A stretch of DNA of 62,824 nucleotides. Source: Cladosporium sp. IMV 00045 (lineage: Eukaryota; Ascomycota; Dothideomycetes; Cladosporiales; Cladosporiaceae). The first letter of the stretch is position 1, and each line of letters starts with the position of its first letter. Under the pieces are notes generated by a model. That model made no database searches and was not told the DNA's origin. It was given only the letters and a program-made list of their open reading frames with translations. Positions 31,384-42,688 of this stretch are shown piece by piece. The stretch lies in the NCBI GenBank assembly GCA_001931905.2, contig MSJI02000810.1, positions 1 to 62,824 of the forward strand, given 5' to 3'. A program made the position numbers and the translations under genes.

Positions 31384-32314
31384 ATGCCTCTCGCCACCCC
31401 TCCCCAACCAAGCAAACCCGTCCTCTCCCACTTCTCCCTCGAAGGAAAAGTAGCAGCAGTAACAGGCGGCGCCCGAGGCATCGGGCTCGAAGTCTGCCGA
31501 GCCCTGGCAGAAGCAGGCGCTTCCGTAGCCCTCATCTACACATCCAGCAAAGACGCCGCGCAAACCGCCGAATCGATCGCGACCGCCACCGGCCAGAAAG
31601 TAGTCGCCTACCAATCCGATGTGCGCGACAAGAAAGCCATCACGGCCACCATCGAGCAGGTGGCCAAGGACTTCGGCAAACTGGACATCTGCGTCGCCAA
31701 CGCCGGCATCGCAGCCCACCATGACAGTTTGTCGTACGAAGAGGAAGATTGGCACGAGATGATGCGTGTGAATCTTGACGGGGCGATGTTCACCGCGCAA
31801 GCGGCGGGGAATATTTTCAAGAAGCAAGGGCCCGGCGCGGGGAGCATGATCTTCACTGCGTCCGTGTCGGCTCTGCTCGTCAATGTCCCGCAGAAGCAGA
31901 GTGCGTATAATGCTAGCAAGGCGGCGGTGGTGCATCTGGCCAAGTGTCTTGCTGTGGAGTGGACGGAGTTTGCGAGGGTGAACTGTATTTCTCCTGGCTT
32001 CATTGCCACAGACAGTTAGTTCTTTGCCTTCAAGACGCCTTGAGCGATTTGTTGTTCTGACATGCTTTGCAGTGCTCGAAGTTCATCCACCTGAATGGCG
32101 AGAGAAGTGGTTTCAGTTGATTCCTGGTGGGAGATTGTGCGATCCTGCGGAGTTGAAAGGTGTAAGTGTGCCACCGCAGCGTTCGGAAGCTCAAGGGTGA
32201 TGAAATCAAGTGCTAATTCGTGGGCACCAGGCATACGTCTACCTTGCATCAGACGCTTCTTCGTACATGACGGGCGCAAACATAGTCGTTGATGGTGGAT
32301 ATACCCTTCCTTAG
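31384..32314 (+). CDS. SDR, sorbose reductase / mannitol dehydrogenase-like, version 2
   Basis: Exons 31384-32014, 32073-32161 and 32231-32314 give 267 aa with the same motifs as the gene at 20158-21088 (TGGARGIG, Ser162, Tyr175, Lys179). One difference matters: the first donor is GTTAGT here and GTAAGT in version 1. If the intron were retained, translation would stop two codons later (AGT TAG) and the C-terminal third would be lost. GT-T donors can still be spliced, usually less efficiently, so the gene is called intact with this caveat. Confidence 0.85.
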
Positions 32315-32779
32315 ACGAATGTGTGGGATATCATGATAGTAACGAAACGGTCACATCTGGCATCAAACGCCAGGCGATCTCGAGGACATGAACATGAATC
32401 GACTTGAATTGATTAGCGTTTATTATCTCTTAGACTCATATGAGCTCACTTGCACATAAAGATGATGGTACAAGCTTGTAGAAGTCAGATTGAATCTTGA
32501 GATACTTGATCTAGAAACAATTATTACCTTAGCTTACAGCTTCGAATCAAATGCTCAAGTCGATGAGACACGTATACAACCTAGCAGTAACTCGTGAAAT
32601 CAACCGTCCAGTGACGTGGCTTCTCCGTGGCTCATAGCATTCGAGTAGCTACTGAAGTGGTTGATATTTGCACAAAAGTCGACATTGCTCACTAGAGGAG
32701 GTCAAGCAGGATAGACATGATCATTGATTTGAGGTCCGAATCGCAAGTCTCGAAAGCAACAGTCTTCAAATACCCTCTC

Positions 32780-34432
32780 TCACTGCCTGCCCACCTCTTT
32801 GACCTCATCGTGGCTCGCCTCACCATTGCCCAGCCCCTTCTCACCCAAAACCCCCTGCCCATTGGGACTACCGGTCTCGACATCTCCCGTAGCAGCACCA
32901 ACATTCTCAATGCCCACCTTGGTCTGCGTAAACGCATCCGCCGGGTCCCTATAAGCCGGGACGAAATTGACACAAATGGCATAAGAATACGCCGCGACGA
33001 AGAAGCACAGCGGCACCAGCATGCCGAACTTGGTATCGTCTCTCGAATCCGCCGTGGCGCCCAGGATCGGGGGCACGACGGCACCACCACAGACGGCGCC
33101 GACGATCCAGCCGGAACCGCGCTTGGAGTATTTTCCCAGCCCGCGCATTCCCAGCGCCACGATGGTTGGGAAACAGATGCTTTCGAAGAAGAGGACGATG
33201 AAGAGCATGGCGATGCCCGCGTTGCCGGGTACACCGATGGAGGGTGCGATGAAAACGATGCACAGGCCGAGGTAGGCGAGGAAAACCCAGCGGGGACGGA
33301 TGAAGCGCATTAGAAAGGTGCCGACGAATCGGCCTAGGGCGAAGCCGCCTTGTGCGCCGGCGAGCATTTGTGCGGCGGTTGAGTCGGTGTAGGCGGGATC
33401 GGCGTCTTTGACGTAGTTGATGAACTGGGAGGGATGTTAGAATCTGCGCTCTGTGAGAGACGAGAGCAGTCAGGTGGGGGACTTACAAAGCCCGCAATGC
33501 CAACTTGGGCACCAGTATAGCAAAATTGTGCGAACGCAGCATGGAACAGGCGGTATTGTTTGCGGAACGGTTTGACGGCGGCATTGGCGTGCGTCTCCTC
33601 AGCCTGGAAGGCCATGTCTGCGTCTGTGATCTCCGGGATCGGTGAGCTAATACCATCAGTCAGCGTTAACCAATATCAATAGGTGTCCATTGAGAGGTGT
33701 CTCCTTACAAGTAAAAGACGACGGCCAATAAGAACACGAAGCATGCAATGGCCAGATAGATCCATTGGACGTTCTCTAGCGCCTGTTGGTCGTTGCCAAC
33801 ATGGTTGAAAATCACAAAGGATCCAATGACAGGAGCAACAACGGTTCCAATGCCATTGAACGCTTGCGAGAAGTTAATCCTGATCTCAGAATATTTCGGA
33901 GGCCCGCAAACGGTGATATAAGGGTTCGCAGCAGTCTCGAGACTACCAAGTCCGTTGCCAATGATGAAGATAGCGGCGCAAAAGCCGCCGAAGGAGCGGT
34001 ATAGAATGCATGGCCATGCGACTAGCGAGCCGATTCCATACAGGCACAGTCCCCAGATGAACGTAGCTTTGTAGCCCCAGTGTCGGAGAATCCAATTGGC
34101 ATGGCCGAGCGAGGCGAGAGGATAGGCGCCGAAGTAGGCGGCTTGAAGACCTGAAGAGCGAGCGCGTGTGATGTCGAGAACGTTCTGGAAGTGCTTGTTC
34201 AACGTATCGAGGAGACCGTAGGAAAAACCCTGGAGATTCTCTGTGGTTAGATGCGATCAAGAATATAACGACGAAGAGGATAGCACTGTAACACTTCGCT
34301 TACCCAGAGGAAGAATAGGATTGTAACTAATACGATTGGATAGATAGACTGGCGTAGGGTGAGTTCAGCGGCTTTGGTGCGCTGGTCATCGCGATGCCGC
34401 AGAGAGTTCTTCTTTAGCCAACTGAAACCCAT
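32780..34432 (-). CDS. FucP-type (L-fucose permease family) MFS transporter, version 2
   Basis: Exons 34432-34304, 34229-33709, 33646-33487 and 33424-32780 have exactly the same lengths as in the gene at 21556-23209 and encode 484 aa. Motifs GFSYGLLDTLNKHFQ, LGSLETAANPYITV and NGIGTVVAP are identical. Differences are a handful of conservative changes, such as GLVLYGVG to GLCLYGIG and a few in the hydrophilic tail. The spacer 32315-32779 to the convergent SDR holds no gene. Confidence 0.88.
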
Positions 34433-35547
34433 CGTAGCTTGTAGATATACTAAGGGGTTGGATCACAGCGACGAGAGAATCATGTGCCGGCATCGCCTGC
34501 CTACTTAAACGCTTTGATGGCCCGTCTGCGGGCTCTAAGGAGGCCTTACATGCGCCAGCATGCTTTCGACGACGCATACATGGGGTGAACTAGCGTGTAG
34601 AAGGCCAACAGATGACCACTACCGTGTCTTGGTCCCGTCAGAATCCCTGCAATGATGTTGCATTTCGTCTTCTTCCCCGCACGCTCTCCAGTCTCTTGGT
34701 CGGGGTAAGATTCGGTGCTCCACAGTTTGTCTCGGGGCAAAAGGACGCGAAGGATCGACAAGCGGCTTGGGATGTGATGGCAGACTTCGAGAAGAACTCA
34801 ATATCAGGAGGCGACGAGTCAACGCCTTCGCAAAGCGTGATGGGCAGGGCAGTCCATGTGAAGACCACGATTGCGAAGGTGTGTCACGCTTTCTTCCGTG
34901 TCGATCAGCGGTTGGAAGAGCCGCAACAGGTGTGCACCAGTGTGATTGCGGGTAAAATAATGCTTTGGAGCTATTCGAGCTTATCTAGTCGCCTTCTGAG
35001 TTGCAAGCTCCTGCGATGCTAATATAATCCACCGTGGAACTGCCGTCAACGAGGTATGCCCCCCGAGAGACGAGAGTGATTGCTCGCAGGCATCAAAAGG
35101 CATGGCTGCAAGATGAGCGCGAATTTCATCGCCGACCGCGTCAATGGTGCAAGGCGCATAATTCGTATCAAGGCATGATCACCTACGGTCCGATTGCTAC
35201 CAGCTAGGTCGTTTGCATATGCGCCAAGATGGTTCGTCATCGCTATGGATGAAGATGGCGTCCCTTGTAAACGAGATGAGGCAGGCCGTGCATGTAGCAT
35301 CTGATTGTGGCGCATTTCATGAGAGGACCGACGGGTTTTGGCAAAGGAGGCTGCATGAAGATGACAGGAAGGTCCTGGCGTGGTCGAAAGTCGGTCTCGC
35401 CAGTATATACTGTATCGGCAGTCGGAAACTGCATTCGTGATTCGTATCGACGACACTCCAGCGCAAAAGCTGTCTCGTCAAACTGTCTTGTCGTCGCTAT
35501 CTTGCCCCTACCAGGACCATGTATATGGCCATTCACCATGTCTCGCC
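34433..35547. other. Upstream region of the FucP-type permease, version 2
   Basis: Counterpart of 23210-24353. The open frame 34612-35022 is not considered a gene, because differences from version 1 mostly change amino acids. Confidence 0.45.
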
Positions 35548-36276
35548 TTACTCAACCCTCCTCCGACTGCTCGCAGGTCCCTCGCCTTCCGAACCAAAGC
35601 CAGAAATGATTTCTGTAACAAGCTTGCGCAACTCTGCCTGGCCTTCCTCCGTCTGGAAATCAGGTCTTGCAGCAAGCTCTTCTATCCTCCGCCTGATCTC
35701 AGGATCAGGCTCCTCTCCTGCCTCGCCAGCATCCATAGTGCCCATGTTGACCTTGAAGTTCCCCGGAAGAGGCGGCGGAGCATGCACACTGCTAGGGTCG
35801 TCGACGCCATTCGTGCCATTCTGCGCAGCCGCAGAGTTCGCAGCGCCGCCAGTCTGCGCAACGACAGACGCCGCCTCGTCCACGGACGCACCGCCAGCGG
35901 CGTGACGCAGGAAAGCGGCGATGATGGGCTGCTCGTCTTCGTCGTCCAACTTCTCCGCTGCTGTTTGTTCCTCGCTGTTCTTGACGTCCATGCTCACGCC
36001 TAGGATGAGCAGCTCTTTCGCCATCTCCACCGTCTCGGCATTGAAAAGGGCGGTCTCGCCATCCTCGTCGACAATGTTTGCGTCTACTCCGAAGTCTTTG
36101 ACCAGAGATCGTGCGAGGCTCACGTGGCCGTATGAGGTTGCTGCGTGGAGCAGACTGTAGCCGTAGGAGTCTTGTTGAGATGCGAGATTGGGATGTTCGC
36201 GGAGCTGTGTGAGGACCGTGTCTGGTGAGTCTGGCACCAGGTTCAACAGGCGATCGATTGTGACTGTTTGTGACAT
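35548..36276 (-). CDS. Ankyrin-repeat protein (YCR051W-like), version 2
   Basis: Single exon, 242 aa, start MSQTVTIDRLL at 36276. The frame is open for another 108 bp upstream, but the version 1 start supports 36276. It differs from 24354-25082 at few residues (Pro4 to Thr, His to Tyr in the first repeat, Gln to Arg, Val to Ala). Ankyrin repeats and the C-terminal helical segment are kept. Confidence 0.8.
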   Translation of the reverse strand: MSQTVTIDRLLNLVPDSPDTVLTQLREHPNLASQQDSYGYSLLHAATSYGHVSLARSLVKDFGVDANIVDEDGETALFNAETVEMAKELLILGVSMDVKNSEEQTAAEKLDDEDEQPIIAAFLRHAAGGASVDEAASVVAQTGGAANSAAAQNGTNGVDDPSSVHAPPPLPGNFKVNMGTMDAGEAGEEPDPEIRRRIEELAARPDFQTEEGQAELRKLVTEIISGFGSEGEGPASSRRRVE

Positions 36277-36405
36277 GCTTGCAAGTTGACGTTTGGTGTT
36301 TGTTAGGTATGGAGTAGATGTACCCGTTTGTGATATATATGCTGTGTAATAAAAAGTTGGAGGGTCAACTTGCGGCAAATTCACCCCACAGACGTCACTT
36401 CATTT

Positions 36406-36423
36406 AACCCCAACCCTAACCCT
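36406..36423 (-). promoter_or_regulatory. Telomere-repeat-like box upstream of ankyrin gene, version 2
   Basis: AACCCCAACCCTAACCCT, identical to 25210-25227 and again about 130 bp upstream of the ankyrin start. Similarity between the versions becomes weak just beyond it; 36424-36756 holds no gene. Confidence 0.5.
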
Positions 36424-36831
36424 ACATGTGCATTGCTGTCGCGCTTGATAAGAATATCTATCATGTTTTACATACGATATGCTTGTTCTCTCGGCAGACT
36501 CCAAAAATGGCTTTGATCTGAAAACCAATGTATTAATCATAAATTTTTCAACGGTCGACGTTGATCTGCGTCGTACCTTCTGTCGTTGAACGTAGGTGTA
36601 ACGTAGTTGGCGGCAGATCTGTACCTCCTAGCACTTTAGGACGACTCCAATAAATACGGCATCATTTCTTCGCGTAGCTGGTAAACCAACGATTCGGAAG
36701 AAAAACAAAGTGAGACTTCAAGACCCGTCGCCAACTCTCAATCGATTTCGCTTCTAGTATTGCAAGTGAATTTCGTGGTATCGTCGTTTGCAGAAAATGT
36801 CAATAAGTGTGTATCACAGACAGAAAACTAT

Positions 36832-38037
36832 CTACTGTCCACGGCCAGCACCGCCCTGGCCGCCCATGCCGCCCATGAAGTTGCGCGCCATCTCGGCGAT
36901 GGCAGGGTCGTTCATCATGGAGGACAGATCGGGCATACCGCCGCCTCCGCCACCCTGCTGCTGCTCGCCACCTGCACCTGCACCGGCACCGCCGGCACCG
37001 CCGCCGAATCGGCCGGCCATCTCGCGCAGGCGCGGGTTGTTCATCAGGTTGTTCATCATGTTGGGGTCGCTCATCAGGTTCTGCGCCATCTGCCTCATCA
37101 TCGGGTTCTGCATAAGCGCGCCGAGGTCGGGCATTCCGCCTCCGCCACCGCCGCCGCCGAGCATGCCTGCCAGCGAAGAGAGGTCGGGCATGCCGCCCGC
37201 ACCGTCCGCACCGCCGGAAGTGTTGGGACCAGAGCGCGGGTCGGTGTCATCAAGCTCGGTGGAAGCACCCTCCTCCTCGCAGCGGCGTTTCGCAGTCTCG
37301 TAACCCTTCTTCATCGCGTCGCTGCCGCCGTTGCCCTCAGCCTCGATTCCCTTAGCGTAGGCTTCCATGCTGCCCTTGGCGTCGCCGAGGGCGAAGCGCG
37401 ACAGTCCCAGGCGCGACCAGGCTTTGGTGTACTTGGGGTCGGTGACGGTGGCGAGCTCGGCGTCGTTCTTGGCCAGCTCGTGCTGGCTGCTGGCGCTGTA
37501 GGCGGCCGCGCGATTGGAAAGGTAGATGGGGTTGAGAGGGGAGACCTCCAGGGCCTTGGTGTAGAAGTCGATCGCGCCAGGGTAGTCCTTCTTCTGCATG
37601 GCAGCGTTGCCCTGGCCCTTGAGCTTCTCGCTCTCTTCAGTAGGACCGCCCTTTGCGGCCTCGCTGTCCGGCTGCGTGGATGGCGGGACGGAGGGTGTGC
37701 TGGGACGGCCTTCCTGTGCGGAGCTGACGCCTTCGGTCGAGGCGGTGGACTTGCCCTTCAGCTTCTCGTACACGCTGTAGATGGAGAGGAGGTTCTGGCC
37801 GCCCAGGGCGTCTTTCATGGCGGCCTCGTCATTGGGGTCGACGCTGAAGCACTCGGCGATGCAGTTGCTGGCGATCTCGATGCTGTCGCCATCCTCGGCT
37901 TGGAGAGTGCCGTCTTTGAGGGAGGAGTTGAGGAAGTCAATCACGGCGAGCGCCAGGCGCTTGCGGGAGTCGGTGGCCTAGTGATTGTTTGTTAGTCTTG
38001 TGTACTAAACTTGCAACGTATGGATGATCTGTACCAT
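36832..38037 (-). CDS. SGT2: Small glutamine-rich TPR co-chaperone SGT2, version 2
   Basis: Exon 1 is the ATG alone (38037-38035), then a 57-bp intron and exon 2 at 37977-36832, giving 382 aa. It is one residue shorter than version 1, through loss of a Gly in the Gly-rich C-terminus. Dimerisation domain, three TPRs and the NPMMRQMAQNLMSDPNMMNN segment are the same. The one-codon first exon is conserved, which supports that structure. Confidence 0.9.
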
Positions 38038-38397
38038 TGTTGGCTTGTGGTGCGGATTATGCCGCGGCAGGGGGGTAGTTAATTGTCTGTCGAGAAGTGA
38101 CGATCACTCAGGTAATTGCCAAAGGACTGGAGGTCAAGGTGGTTAAGAATGATTCCAGGCCAAGTCGAGTATCGAAGGTTCTGGCGTCAAGTTGGCACAT
38201 CCGGCGGGCTGTGAATGCCAACATCTCAATCGGGCAGGCGGTGTGACAATGAGATGGCGGGGTCCTTCACTCACGAGCCTTTGGTGGGGCAGCGACTGGA
38301 TATTGATTGTGACAAGACGTCGTGCTTCACCACCCGACCAAATACCTTATCCTTGGTATATACAACACATATTAAAAACACCCCACTTCCAGCAGTC
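38038..38397. promoter_or_regulatory. Bidirectional promoter TMA20/SGT2, version 2
   Basis: 360 bp between the two start codons; counterpart of 26446-26804. The pair kept its divergent arrangement through the inversion, because the breakpoints lie outside it. Confidence 0.55.
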
Positions 38398-39092
38398 ATG
38401 TTCAAGAAAGAAGTCAGTACGTGTCCAGTCGTCCACTATTCCAGCAGGTACTAACACGCACGTCCAGTTCACTGCCGGCCAGAAGAGCAAGGTATCTAGA
38501 AGCACCATCCCGCCTCACCGCAACCGCGCGAATACTCCTCTAACAGCCCTCCCTACAGGTCAAGTCCTCCGCTCAGCGCGCCGTGCGCGCCCGAGTCCTC
38601 GAAACCTACCCTCTCCTTGAGCCTCACATCGACGACATCCTTCCCAAAAAGGAACAACTAGACCTCGTCAAAGTTCCCGACCGCGTCTCTCTCTACTGCA
38701 ATGGCAGCACGCCCCTGTTCTGGCAGCACATGGACGACACCATCATCCCCCACCTCACCGTGGTGCACAAGTACCCCTGGGCCTTCCAGAGAATACGCAT
38801 CGACAGGGGAGCGATCCGTTTCGTTATGAGCGGTGCAACGCTCATGGTGCCCGGTCTCACGAGCCCTGGTGGAAGACTTCCTGGCGACGAGGATGCTGGC
38901 GTTTACGACAATGGCGGCAAGGATCTCGAGGCGGGCGATGTCGTGGTCGTCGAGGCTGAGGGTAAGGAGCATGCTTGTTTGATTGGCGTCCTCAAGATGG
39001 GCACTAAGGAGATGAAGGAGAAGAAAAAAGGCGTGGGTATTGAGAATGGACACTACGTTGGTGACGGGCTCTGGAAGCTGGACTTGAGCTAG
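38398..39092 (+). CDS. TMA20: Translation machinery-associated protein 20 (MCT-1 homolog), version 2
   Basis: Exons 38398-38412, 38468-38491 and 38559-39092 give 190 aa; the large third exon appears identical in protein to version 1. Donor GTCAGT of intron 1 is unusual but the same in both versions. Pre-PUA and PUA domains are complete, so this is a second functional-looking gene for the ribosome recycling/reinitiation factor. Confidence 0.93.
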
Positions 39093-39847
39093 AGGGTGAT
39101 TCCGTTATGATACGACGCGCGCGGAAATTGCATTGCATGTGAGTGAGTGGTTACTCAGGGCTTACAAGCTTTGATTTACGAGGTGCTCAAAAAGTTGCGT
39201 TGTGATATCTGGAAGGATTGCATGAATTGAGATGAAACTTGGCTTGACATAGACTTTACATATCCTACATCATTGGAAAACGAGGATACTATAACGAGAG
39301 AGTGGTCTTCTCATACACCATCAGCAACCGGTGACACCACACCATAGCGCCACACAGCCTGGCGTATATCCTTCCTCCAAGCATCGGCCCCGGCGCAGTC
39401 ATTTGGTAGAGTTCAGAAGGATGTTGTGAAGTAATTACATAGTACACTAACTCTAGCTACGCAATAGATGAAATGAACGATGAACGATGTGTTCATTAGA
39501 TTTACAGGGCGCGGGATATGCGATAGCGCTATTAGATAACCAGAACGAGAAAGAAGAAAAAGGAAGTAATATATATAAACGTATCGTCCCTCATGAGAAG
39601 CCCCCAGCAGCGAGAAACAAACGAGGAAGAAAATTAGAGAAAAGCAACAAGCCATCGTCCTCTCCCTTCTCGTCTTTCCTTCAAACTTCCAAAGATGAAA
39701 TTTACAACTGTTTGTACAGTCCAGTAATGGCACACCATAAAACAAGAAACGAAACAGAAGGATATTGAACAAACAACACATCCCCATCTCGCGAGACGTC
39801 TTTAGAAACGAAAAAACGCGTCTTGAAGAAAAACCTCCCAAAAAACA
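39093..39847. other. Spacer between TMA20 version 2 and the 946-aa gene
   Basis: To 39297 it belongs to the duplicated block. From 39298 it is unique except for the weak ordered similarity of 39510-39760 to 28430-28656. Small frames on both strands have no recognisable content. Probably the convergent 3' flanks of TMA20 and the next gene. Confidence 0.45.
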
Positions 39848-42688
39848 TCACTCCCCCTCCCCCTCCAGAACCCGCCTACACCCCTCTAACCTCCTCCTCC
39901 ACTCCCCCTCCCCCTCCCCATCCCCATCCAACTGCAACCCCTCACAAACCCGCCTCAAACTCTCCACAACCCCAAAAACCAGCGCCTTATCCTTCAACCC
40001 CACACACCTGCCCTGCGGGTCCAGAAGGGCATTGACAGCAACCGCAGTCGGGTCCTGCACTTGCACTGGGTGGGGGGAGAGGAGCGGGCTGGTGAGTGGA
40101 GTCAGGGTTGTGGAGGAGAGGGCTTGCGAGCGGCGCAGGTTGCTGGCGCGGCGGTTGGGGAGGGAGGGGTTGGGGGTTTCGGATGGCGGGCGGCGGGTTG
40201 GGTTTGTGCTTATACTTGGGCCGGAGAGGGAGGGGGTTGGATCGGTGGAAGAGGGGCGTGAGGCGGCGCGGCTGGAGCGGCGGCTGGAGGGTTTGGAGGA
40301 AGAGGTGGTGTTGAGGACGCTGTTTGGACTTGGAGAGGCGCGGCCGTGTTGCTCAGCGGCCGTGGCAAAGGAGGCGGTGGTGCTGACGCTGTCGGAGGAT
40401 TGGGAGCGGGAGTGGGCGATTTTGCGCTCGATTTCGCGGAGTTGTTCGGGGGTTTCGGGCGTTTCGGGAGGTCGCATGTCGTGTTGAGGCGCTCGCGGAG
40501 TGGCAATTGGTCCTTTGGCGGTGGATGTCGATGAGACGGATTCCATGTCTGAGTCGACGGGGCTGCTGCTCTGTTGGTACCGCGCCATGGCGCTGTGGAG
40601 GAAGAAGTGCTCGTAGTCGAAAGCGTCTTCGCGCTGCTCGTGGGGGACTACGGAGCTGGGGAGGTCGGGCTCGGCGTCTTCGTAGACGCTCTCGTTGTCG
40701 TCGAAGTCGAGAAAGTATTCGGACGGGTTGTCGGGGGTGGATAGAGTGGGCGCATCGCTTGCTGAATGCTGATAGCTTTCTGCCCCTGGTGTTGTGCCGC
40801 CTTCGGACAGTATCTCGTTATCGCCAATGTCGAACGAGCCAGGCATGTCGCGACTGCCGGTATACCGATGTCCGTGGTTTGATTCTCGATGTTGCATTCG
40901 TCTCTCGCGCAAAGTGAGAGATCCGTTCTGCCTGGCCGCCATCTCTGCAAAGGCATTCCTACTGCCAGTCTTCAGAGGCAGCGAACCCCATCCACCACCT
41001 TGAACGTTCTTCGAAGGACTGTTCTCGTGGTCGTGTGGTCTCGTTTCCATGGGGGAGTCCGATGCGCCAGTATACCACATTTCAGGCGGTTGGTATTCGG
41101 CATTATTCAAAGGTGAAGAGTCCCGTAAGTGATAGCCTTGTCTGCGAATGCTATCCTCTTTCGCGCGATCCCTGAGCGATGAGATCCGGCCTTTCAGACT
41201 TGACATCTGCTCCTTCAAACCTTCCGTCGTGGAAGGCGAGCGTGTGATTCCCAGGCCATACTCGAAACCTGACTCAGTATACGAACTGTCCCTGTGTCTA
41301 CCTTGATCATAGTCGTCGTCCCTTTCTCTCACAGACGGAGCAACCTGCGAAGCACTCTCTTCCGGCAAGGGACCCAAATCAGGATCGGGCGTTCCCATAA
41401 CCGCAGGAGACTCACGCGCAGGCAACGGCGACTGCGTCTGGATGTGAAAATCACTCCCTCCCAGCGACTCAAAACTCCGCGAGCCTCGCAGATCCGTCCA
41501 TGAAGAATTGCTCGGCCGTACGGGAATGCGTCCCTTCCTGCCGAACATATCGCCCCTCGCCAGGGCCGTGTGCGGCCTCTCCGGCAAAGCAAGATCGCTG
41601 CGTGTTCGTCCGTGACCTCCTTGGTGGTACTCTCGCCCCAGAGAAGGCGTGCTCGTCTGCACGTGCAAAGTCCGACCGGGTCTGGTGTTCGTGTAGCCGT
41701 CCATGAGAAACCTCTTCCCACCGTAGCCCACGGTCTGCTGATGGGACGATCCCAGTGATGTCGCACGCTTCAAGTTCGCAGTAGTAAGTGGCTGGACCAA
41801 GTCTCTCGCTCCTCGCAGATTGCCCTCCATGAGGTTCAGGCGCTTCTTCGCGTTGGCCAAAATCTGCTCCGCCCGCTGGCTGAGCATGGCGGAATTGCGC
41901 TCTTCCTCCTCTTCTTGTGCTCTTCGCTCCGCATCTGGACCGCCCGCGATGCTAACGCTATATCCCATGGGAGGAGGCTGCGCGGGTTTCTCGGTATCTG
42001 TTTCCTCATCCTCCGTCTCTTCTCGGCTCCGGTATCTTGACAAAAACTCGGGCAGGGCGACTGACTCTTCGCTGTTATAAGAGCTTGCACCAATGCTGGA
42101 CCGCTTATCGGTCGAATTGGTAGTCTGCGGAGCCAATCGATCGCCATCGTAGATTGTAGGCGACGAAGGGATTGTAACAGGATTCTCCAGCGAGTCTTGT
42201 CTAGGAGGGAAGTTCTGCTGGGGAGTTTGTTCCTGGCCTGTCTGCACAATGTCTTTCTTGGAGCTCGCGGTGCGACTCCGTAATAGCATCATCTTCCGAC
42301 TCATGAGTCCACGTTTTTCCTTCTTGGGCTGCGCCTGCTGTTGTTGCTGCTCCCGGTCTCTGTTGGCTCCGGCATCTTGATAATCCCTCAGATAGCTCAG
42401 ACTAGGCGGTCTCCTCATGCTCTCCGGCGAGTCTGGCATGCGCGGGCCGGTTTGGGGCAGGATATTGCTGATACTGCTGAGCGTCGGAGAAGGGATCGAT
42501 GGGAGAGGTTTGTCTTGTATTTGTGGCATTGGAGGTGTGCGAGGGCGCTCGGTGGGCCGGTTGAGAGGACCATGGCAGGATACAATGTTGATGCCGGTCC
42601 CGAGACCGTTCGTCCCATCGTATACAGCAGACATTTCGAGGACAGCCGCTGCCTCTTCAGGCGGCGCATGCGATATTCCCGGGTACAT
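39848..42688 (-). CDS. Large disordered Ser/Pro-rich protein, hypothetical
   Basis: Single open frame of 946 aa, not recognised. It is mostly low-complexity: PPMPQIQDKPLPSIPSPTLS near the N-terminus, a Gln run, a basic patch (KKEKRGLMSRKMMLLRSR), an acidic stretch followed by a predicted helix (SQRAEQILANAKKRLNLMEG, about residues 265-295), short coiled coils, and a Ser/Arg-rich C-terminal third. The last about 80 residues look more ordered (VNALLDPQGRCVGLKDKALV) and may form a small conserved domain. The pattern suggests a scaffold for cytoskeleton or polarity functions, but no function is claimed. The terminal Gly-Glu repeat comes from the pyrimidine-rich tract at 39848-39925. Confidence 0.7.
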   Translation of the reverse strand: MYPGISHAPPEEAAAVLEMSAVYDGTNGLGTGINIVSCHGPLNRPTERPRTPPMPQIQDKPLPSIPSPTLSSISNILPQTGPRMPDSPESMRRPPSLSYLRDYQDAGANRDREQQQQQAQPKKEKRGLMSRKMMLLRSRTASSKKDIVQTGQEQTPQQNFPPRQDSLENPVTIPSSPTIYDGDRLAPQTTNSTDKRSSIGASSYNSEESVALPEFLSRYRSREETEDEETDTEKPAQPPPMGYSVSIAGGPDAERRAQEEEEERNSAMLSQRAEQILANAKKRLNLMEGNLRGARDLVQPLTTANLKRATSLGSSHQQTVGYGGKRFLMDGYTNTRPGRTLHVQTSTPSLGREYHQGGHGRTRSDLALPERPHTALARGDMFGRKGRIPVRPSNSSWTDLRGSRSFESLGGSDFHIQTQSPLPARESPAVMGTPDPDLGPLPEESASQVAPSVRERDDDYDQGRHRDSSYTESGFEYGLGITRSPSTTEGLKEQMSSLKGRISSLRDRAKEDSIRRQGYHLRDSSPLNNAEYQPPEMWYTGASDSPMETRPHDHENSPSKNVQGGGWGSLPLKTGSRNAFAEMAARQNGSLTLRERRMQHRESNHGHRYTGSRDMPGSFDIGDNEILSEGGTTPGAESYQHSASDAPTLSTPDNPSEYFLDFDDNESVYEDAEPDLPSSVVPHEQREDAFDYEHFFLHSAMARYQQSSSPVDSDMESVSSTSTAKGPIATPRAPQHDMRPPETPETPEQLREIERKIAHSRSQSSDSVSTTASFATAAEQHGRASPSPNSVLNTTSSSKPSSRRSSRAASRPSSTDPTPSLSGPSISTNPTRRPPSETPNPSLPNRRASNLRRSQALSSTTLTPLTSPLLSPHPVQVQDPTAVAVNALLDPQGRCVGLKDKALVFGVVESLRRVCEGLQLDGDGEGEGEWRRRLEGCRRVLEGEGE

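Larger units (their letters stand above)
28677..36423 (+). repeat. Duplicated segment, version 2, direct part
   Basis: Counterpart of 17443-25227 in the same orientation, starting directly at the N gap. All four complete genes in it keep open frames and intron positions. Confidence 0.93.
36757..39297 (-). repeat. Inverted part of the duplicated segment, version 2 orientation
   Basis: Reverse complement of 25548-28096 (2541 against 2549 bp), carrying SGT2 on the minus strand and TMA20 on the plus strand. Junctions fall in intergenic sequence: left in the ankyrin/SGT2 spacer, right just after TMA20. Confidence 0.9.
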
